Positions 58,001 to 64,000 of a stretch of 64,000 nucleotides of DNA are shown one piece after another (position 1 is the first letter of the stretch; every line of letters starts with the position of its first letter). The DNA is taken from NCBI GenBank assembly GCA_033439795.1, contig JAUTDP010000003.1, positions 1,054,001 through 1,118,000 of the forward strand, read 5' to 3'. The notes beneath the pieces were generated by a model, which did no database searches, was not told where the DNA came from, and saw only the letters and a list, made by a program, of their open reading frames with translations. A program made the position numbers and the translations under genes. The DNA is from Sordaria brevicollis (lineage: Eukaryota; Ascomycota; Sordariomycetes; Sordariales; Sordariaceae).

Positions 58001-58926
58001 GGCTGCCAGGGGCAACGTGCTCCGCGTTGGCGTCGGCTTGGTATTCGTGGCTCGCTTCGTGAAGCAGCGGAATGGGCAGCTAAGAGTGAAATCAGTCAAG
58101 GAACGTGGGTCGACTTTTACCCTGGAGATCCCATTTGTGGTCTCGTCTCGGTGCTCATCGATAGCCTCACGTCGGGATGCCTCTCCATTGCCGGTGCTGA
58201 CAATGCCTGGAACCTTGATGTTCGAACAAGAGGGCAGCAGCAGCATTCCATCCGACCGGACCTTTGGCACCTTTGGAGGAGACTCCAGGTCGTCCACATT
58301 TGGCGGTTCAAGGCCGTCTCCACCAATTTTACGCCCAGGTTCGAGCGCCGATGCAGATACATCGCCGAAGGATTTTCAGACCCCAAGTCCGCATCATTAC
58401 ACAGTCATTGTCGCCGACGACAATATCATCAATGTGCAGATTCTGGAAAGACGTCTCACGAAGCTGGGCCACCGTGTACTAGTCAGTCGCGACGGTCAAG
58501 AGTGCTTCAACTTGTTTGCACCCAATCGTTCCACAGTGGACTTTGTCCTGATGGACATCAACGTGAGTCTCCCTGCGTCCCTAGTTGTCACCAAGATGTT
58601 TGACTAACCTGCCCTTTGCGCAGATGCCAATTGTAGACGGCTTCGCCTCCATCCGCATGATCCGCGACCACGAGTACAACCACCCCACGCCCTCGCGGGT
58701 CGTGCAGAACTGCGGGAGGACTCCCGTCTTTGCGGTGTCTGGAATGCTCCGTCGCGGTCAAGAGCAGCGGTGCAAGGAAGCTGGCTTTGACGGCTGGATG
58801 CCCAAGCCGGTGGATATGAAGCGATTGGTTCGGTGTCTGGCGGGGGCGCTGGATCCGGAGGCGAGGAAGACGTGTGTGTATGATGAGAAGAAGTTTGAGC
58901 TTGGTGGATGGTTTACTACGGAGTAG
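55084..58926 (+). CDS. phy-2: fungal phytochrome, hybrid histidine kinase
   Basis: Six exons, 55084-55174, 55241-55918, 55976-57214, 57273-57395, 57460-58562 and 58624-58926, give 1178 residues with all phases consistent. After a variable N terminus comes the PAS region with TTCDEEPIHIPGAIQSYGML; Cys at about 127 is the bilin attachment site of fungal and bacterial phytochromes. The GAF region has GLHFPASDIPPQARKLY, followed by a PHY region. The kinase has an H box (ASHQVRNPLNAVI, His about 709), N box (VANAIQHT) and G box (ITDSGPGF). The receiver domain has the phospho-acceptor Asp in VLMDIN (about 1076) and Lys in PKPVD (about 1139). It senses red/far-red light in the cytosol or nucleus. 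Fungi of this group have two paralogues; phy-2 is my tentative choice from length and the nearby GH16 gene. Confidence 0.9.
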
Positions 58927-59851
58927 AGGGCTCTGTGGGCAAGGGACAGTACTCTGGTCAACTAAGAATGGTGTTCAGGAAGGCTTTCGGGGTTCGGGCA
59001 AGGCGCATCGTAGAGTAATGGACAAAACGCCGTTTTAGCGGTGTCGGTGCACCGGGTGCATCAGGTTCGAATGGTATGGGTTGCAATGGTGGAATACGAT
59101 TCATCAAAGACCACAAACTTGGGATTTGCATGCTAAATACTAACTATATACTGTCATAGACAAAAGAAGACGCATTCGCTTTCTAGATTAGCGGTTGATA
59201 GCCGCACCAAAAGCGCAAGTCAAATTGTGCCCTTTCGCAAGTATCGCAACTGACTGACGTACGACAAAACCCCAGACAATGAAACGGTAATCTAATCAAT
59301 CACCTGCAACTGAAATTCATTTTACATCACCTCCGCTCACAGCTACTTTACAACCGTGCAAAAACAAAAATACAATATGAAATGGCAGATTGAAATGAGG
59401 ATAGAACATCGAGAGTAGAAGAACTAAAGTTTTAAATAAAAAAAGGGGGGGGTTCAAATCGAGGCTACCGCTAGGATTTGAACAACCGCTCTCCCGGACA
59501 GAGGGTGAGTATCCTTCGAGGTTTTGAATGGCTGAGAGTTTCCCGGCTTCACCATGCCTTGTTTTAGCTCTAGCCAGTCGCCGCCTGCGGTTTGGTGGTG
59601 GAAGATAGTGTCGGAGGGGTAATTGATATAGTGCGGTTCGGTTGGTTCGTTTATGCGTTGGCTTCTTTTTTCCTTCGTTATAATTCGGGTTCGCAGATTT
59701 GGGATAACAGGATGTTGTCGTTGGTGTCGAGTTGGGATGAAATTTCGGGATGGTGGTTATGGTGTGGTTATCTTGTAAAGCGGAGTGGTTTGGCGGTGGA
59801 GATGGATTAATTAGTGCTAAATTCGCGCCCCTCCTTCAATAACAAGCACTC
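58927..59851. other. intergenic region
   Basis: This holds the 3' flank of the phytochrome gene. Two tRNA-like scraps (near 59065 and 59465 complement) do not fold and are not called. No gene seen. Confidence 0.5.
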
Positions 59852-59933
59852 GGCGTGGTGGCAGAGTGGTCTAATGCGCAAGACTAGAAATCTTGTTCCT
59901 TCGGGAGCGTCTGTTCGAATCAGGCCCACGTCG
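59852..59933 (+). tRNA. tRNA-Ser (anticodon AGA)
   Basis: An 82-base tRNA fold without intron. The acceptor stem pairs GGCGTGG with CCACGTC (one G-U), discriminator G at 59933. The D-arm region has TGGCAGAGTGG (box A). The anticodon stem CAAGA/TCTTG encloses CTAGAAA with anticodon AGA at 59886-59888. A serine-type long variable arm TTCCTTCGGGAGC follows. The T arm has GTTCGAATC (box B) with a 5-pair stem. It reads serine codons UCU and, by inosine, UCC and UCA. Confidence 0.93.
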
Positions 59934-60302
59934 CACGAATGACCATCGAATCATATTTTTTTTCGTCTTTTTTACTTCTCGTCATTTTGCTATTTGTTCA
60001 CTATGTTTTTGTTTCTTCTTTCCTGGTTTTTTTGGGGGAGTTTGCTCTGGGTGTTACATATTCTACCACTTTTAGTTGCACTGGTTAAGCACCACCATGT
60101 TTCCGAACCCAAATTATGTTGAATTGCCTGACCTTATATAGGTTTTGCAACATTAGTTGGGGTAATGTCTCTTTCCAACACCTCCATCTCCGTCCCTCAA
60201 CCGGACCCACGCCTACAGCAAAATACCACTTCCAGTCCTTCGCTCCTCCCTCCCTCAGTCTGTCCCTCCCCCTCCTCGTTCCATTCAAGATCGTATTACA
60301 AT
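59934..60302. other. short intergenic gap
   Basis: Downstream of the tRNA there are T-runs at 59957-59972 that can end pol III transcription. The remainder is the 3' flank of the minus-strand gene ending at 60303. Confidence 0.5.
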
Positions 60303-60977
60303 CTAGCAGTGATCACTCTTCCCACTCCCTCCATCCTTGCAACCACCACTACAGAAAGTTTGGAAGGTGATATCTCCGTTCGGTCCACCAACGCAGTAGA
60401 AAAGCGATTCGCGAACGTGCGTGGTGTCGGTTGGCTGAGGAGGGGTGGCGCCGTTGAGGGCGTCGACGATTTGGGTGTAGTAGTTGCCTTGTTACGTTGT
60501 TGCTCGTCAGCATAAGAAGCTTGAGAATTGGGACTGGGCTGTGTGATTTGTCTGGCTGGGAGGGAACATCAAGAGATCGATCTGTGGAGAAAAAAGGTTG
60601 GAGCATGTTGATATGCTCGGGTCATGGAAGCATGGGGCAAAACGAAACGAAGGGCGAAAAAAAAGGGTAGGGTGGAGGCCCGGAGATAATAAGCAGTGAC
60701 CAAAATGGCAAGAGCAGTAGGTACTTGTAGGTAGCAATACCAGGGCATCGAAGGAAGGAACCACTCAGTTGTACAATAGGGAAGGAAGGAATGGGTAAGA
60801 GAAGGAAGGCATGGGTGAAGAGGAGAGGAAAAAAGAGGAAAGTGGGAAGGAATGCACACCCTTGTTCAAAAGACCTTTGCCGCAGTAGAAGAGGCCGGTT
60901 TTGCAGTTATCGGCCATCGCAATACCGCTCAGGGCCGCGGTGCCGAGAAGGATAACTGCGCGGGAGATGGCGACCAT
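60303..60977 (-). CDS. small secreted cysteine-containing protein
   Basis: Exons 60977-60860 and 60487-60303 give 100 residues. The start MVAISRAVILLGTAALSGIA is a signal peptide with likely cleavage after AMA. The mature part is DNCKTGLFYCGKGLLNKGNY, later SLFYCVGGPNGDITFQTFCS and ending GGCKDGGSGKSDHC, with six cysteines that could form three disulphides. The two FYC blocks look like an internal similarity. The intron is 372 bases, long for this genome (GTGTGC to AACAAG). This pattern is common in fungal secreted effector-like and cell-surface proteins; no function is known to me. Confidence 0.75.
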
Positions 60978-62333
60978 TTTGGTGGTGGTTGTGTGGAAGT
61001 AGAAGGTTTGAAATCGAGTTTGGTTGAGTGATTGAGTGAAACTAGGGGTAGTGGATGGAGAGGTGATGATGCTGTTTACGATGATGGCGAGAAGGGGACT
61101 TGACCTGTGGGACTTGGAGGATCTTATATACTCTTCGCGGGGCGAGATTCACCTCTGTCGGCGGTCAACATCGACTACCTTAACCTGAAGAGCCTCTTCA
61201 TCTCAATACCTCAGTCTCAGTCCATCAGCTATCACCAGCATCAAGTCTTGAATGCAGCCAACTCGGCTCTTCCTCTCTCGGACATCGAACGAATGAGAAA
61301 ACCCGCTTCTTCTCCTGACCGGTTCCTCCCGGGCACTCACATACGAGCCTCCGACGATTTTCACGTTTGATATATTAAAATATATCCCCATTCTACCTCA
61401 CCGCCGTGAATGTGGTGATGTTGAGAATTGACCCCTGAATGGAAGGAGGCTCTGTATGTAACACAAGACGAGTTCGCAGCCAATGCCGGCCGCCGCTTCG
61501 TTGGCTTGACCAGTTTGTTATAGTGTTACTCGGATCCCGTGACTAAGAGGTATACACAGCATCGACCCAAATTCCCAAAAAGAAGACTGGAGCTGGGAAG
61601 GACTGCGTTTTGTACAACGATGCGGGGATGTAGGCATTTTAGGAAGTTGGGGAGAAGCTTATAGCTAGGTTGGCAGCGAAGATGATTTATCTCCATTTGG
61701 TTTAGCTTTTCGGTGATCGAAAGTTGATTTCGCATGCACCCTCCCGTCCTGTTCTTGAACGAGGCTGTGAGCAATGGAAGACATCGGTGAACGTCGACAG
61801 GCAACATCGGACAGAGCCTTTGTAGCTTCCATTATGCCGCGTCAAAGATTTCACTAGAAGTAGGGAGAATCAGCATGGGGATAGTCGGGCGTGAGCATCA
61901 AATGTTAGAGGTAAGGATGGTTTAGCATTGAGATCTCCAGGTATGTAAACAGTTTGTGGTAATTGACAAAGGTATCATTGTATATGTACGCCCGAAGGAT
62001 ATAAAACTAAAGCCAAGCTTCCACCAGGTATATCCAATATCCTGTCGGTGTATGTGTAGCAGATCCGATAAGGGAGCTAAAATGAATTGAACCCCGAACT
62101 CCTGGACCGATTGTTAACAGATCCTTTTCTTCTTCTGTTCTTTCTTCATCGTCACGCTAAAGCAGTCGTGTTCCTCGTCCCCTTCTCTGTCGCGGTGGCA
62201 CTCTGGGTCCATGACCAAATGTCTGGTTCCAGCTCTCTCCTCCATGCCACAACGGCAACGTCCCATTCCCACTTCCACCCCCATATGATATCGTCTCAGT
62301 AGAGTTCTGCAGTCCGTTCTGATCAAGGGCCAT
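60978..62333. other. intergenic region
   Basis: It contains the promoter of the small secreted protein gene (minus) and the 3' flank of the GH16 gene (minus). No supported gene or RNA. Confidence 0.5.
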
Positions 62334-63269
62334 CTAAGCCTCCAAAACAGCCACATACTCCACCTCCATCATGTTTCCATACCCATCCTTAGTATTCGCA
62401 TCCGGGCTGCCCGGCCAATCGCCACCGACCGCCAGATTCAAAATGATAAACAGCGGGCTATGCGCCAACGTTCCCCACACACCTTCATCACCAAGTTGCT
62501 CGCCCGTGAGCGTGGCATACACCTTCCCATCCAACAACCAACTAATCTTCTCCCCCCTCCAATCCCCACCGGCATTGGTGCGGTCGATGGACAAGGACCA
62601 GGTATGCCAGCCATAGTCGGGGAGGTCAACCTTGTTGGGGATACCGATGGGCTCATTGCACGGCCCGCCGACGGCCGCCCCGTTGGCGTCGCCGCCGCAG
62701 TGCACGGTTCCGTAACCCGTCATGGCGCCGTTGATGGTCTCCATGATGTCGAGCTCGCCGCAGCGGGGCCAGGGCGTGCCGTGGTGGATGGAGTCGCCGA
62801 GCATCCAGAAAGCGGGCCAAAGACCCTTCTTTTGGGAGGTGGCGAGGTCGCCGAAGCGGATGGCGGCTTCGACTAGGGTGGTGCGGTTGGCGGAGGGGTG
62901 AAGGCTTGTTGGGATTCGAGACGGCCGGAGGTCCATTTGCCAGACGAATCCTTGCGGGGGACGAATTGGACGGTGGAACCACCGGAGAGTTGGATGTTTT
63001 GGTTGGAGGTGGTGTAGGCTTGGAGTTCGTTGTTTGTGTTGGTGCTGGTCACATTGTTAATATTGATGGTGAGAGTAGAAGGAGGAAAGGGGGAAAGAGG
63101 CTTACTTGACGGCGAAATTCCACCTGGAGTAGCTTGGGTGAGCGCCGGCAGGACCCTCAAACTCGTCGGCCCAGACGACCTTGTAACCCGGGTAAGCGGG
63201 GACAGCGGCCGAGGCGACGGAGAAGAAGGTGAAGAGGGAGGCGGCGGCGGTAGAGGCGGAGAAATGCAT
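62334..63269 (-). pseudogene. secreted GH16 glucanase with a one-base frameshift
   Basis: Exons 63269-63106 and 63044-62334 (intron GTAAGC to GACCAG). The start MHFSASTAAASLFTFFSVAS is a signal peptide. The first frame runs through WADEFEGPAGAHPSYSRWNF and SGKWTSGRLESQQAFTP, then hits a stop. The expected continuation, NRTTLVEAAIRFGDLATSQK, then CGELDIMETINGAMTG with the GH16 catalytic E-x-D-x-x-E (Glu nucleophile and acid/base), to VEYVAVLEA, is in the next frame. The shift lies at a run of four C (plus-strand G at 62895-62898) where five would keep the frame; total coding length is 875, one short of 292 codons. Intact relatives cleave beta-1,3(4)-glucans outside the cell. It is either a disabled allele or a sequencing error in a homopolymer. 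Confidence 0.8.
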
Positions 63270-64000
63270 TTTGAATGATGGTTGTTTGGTCGTTCTTCAA
63301 GATATGTTCGTTGTGAGAAATTCGAAAGTTGATAATGACAAGAATGTATGACCGAGTGATTCGATGTCGTGTAGTCGTTGTAAAAGTAAACGTGAAAAAA
63401 AGATCCAATTCGATAGACTTGCTATGAAGGAGTGTCGAAGGCTGTTGAAGTGACGTTGTGTGGGTATAAAAATCTCTTACAACAACGTCAAGCAGTGTAG
63501 AGAAGGTAATGGTTCACTAGGAATCCTGTTTGAGAGAATGTAGAATAGCAAGTTCGAAAAGGAAACAAAACAACCAGACCGGGCTAGGTTTTAGAGAGTG
63601 GAAAAGTCCCAAATTGGGAATGATGAAGAACGGAAACGAAATATCTTGATGATGTGAGAGGACGGGACAAAACAAGGCACAGCAGACGGGAAGAGCATGA
63701 AGAGATATATAGATTCTGCATGTAAGGTGGTCACCCCCTGCCCAGGCCGGCCTGGTGTGAATGACCCCTACCTATACCTCCATTGACCAGAATAGGAACT
63801 CCATTGGTGAGCTACAATAGGATATCGCAGCATCGGTACCTGATCTGACCGGATGGGATGGCAGCTGTGGGTACCTGAAGTAGACGGGATGGCGGATATC
63901 AGAACATGGACCCGAGCGCCGAATGGGAAGAATGGGCAACAATAGGAACGAGTGAAGGGTCGTCCCTAGGCGAGAGCGAGGCTCAGCCATTGATTGGGAG
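63270..64000. other. upstream region of the GH16 gene
   Basis: Promoter and leader of the minus-strand GH16 gene; no other gene is supported up to the window edge. Confidence 0.5.

Noticed and set aside
59040..59085. GGTTCGAAT box-B-like motif
   Set aside because: No matching box A or cloverleaf around it.
59455..59530. tRNA-like sequence (GTTCAAATCC on the minus strand)
   Set aside because: T stem and acceptor do not pair; a fragment at most.

Overview
This is fungal nuclear DNA, most likely from Neurospora or a close relative in the Sordariales. Genes are split by short introns with fungal CTRAC-type branch sites. A 12.4 kb AT-rich block shows the cytosine-to-thymine decay typical of repeat-induced point mutation (RIP): CpA and CpT are almost gone while CpG survives. 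Gene content (a fungal phytochrome, a LisH Flo8/Som1-type regulator, a GH16 glucanase) fits. No bacterial features, CRISPR arrays or rRNA were seen.

Left part (1-12.8 kb), housekeeping genes: a seven-knuckle CCHC nucleic-acid-binding protein (minus), a Ser/Arg-rich two-span membrane protein with PPxY motifs (minus), the U5 snRNP 40 kDa WD40 protein (minus) and, divergently, the TRAPP subunit Bet3 (plus). Bet3 has a 9-base microexon, a GC-AG intron and a 127-codon open extension in frame after its stop.

Middle-left (13.3-28.4 kb): an array of small plus-strand genes that I cannot assign to any known family. At least six share one plan: a short first exon (often Met-Gly with Ser or Cys, like an acylation signal), a phase-0 intron, a beta-strand segment rich in Cys, and a late motif of the type hydrophobic-E/W-x-x-x-G-P/x-x-C. 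One copy (19.1-20.2 kb) is broken by a nonsense codon and by a 658-base inverted-repeat element at a TA target; removing the element with one TA restores the frame. Other genes in the stretch include a protein with a 15-base minisatellite and a SUMO-interaction-like motif, and a tiny MGSCCSCCC protein. The 5' flanks at 13.4, 14.9 and 16.6 kb look like diverged copies of one another.

Centre (29.20-41.57 kb): three nested mobile elements. The outer one has 31-base perfect terminal inverted repeats flanked by TA. Inside it is a RIP-mutated Ty3/gypsy retrotransposon (299-base LTRs, 5-base target duplication GCTAA). Inside that is an intact-looking 442-base TRIM (two identical 114-base LTRs, target duplication TCGAA) with no sign of RIP.

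Right part (41.6-64 kb): a decayed, gene-poor stretch, then the LisH/polyglutamine regulator with a long leader, a secreted GMC oxidoreductase (minus), a phytochrome histidine kinase, tRNA-Ser(AGA), a small secreted cysteine protein (minus) and a secreted GH16 glucanase (minus) whose reading frame is broken by a one-base loss in a C run. All exon models come from reading splice signals by eye and are unconfirmed by RNA.
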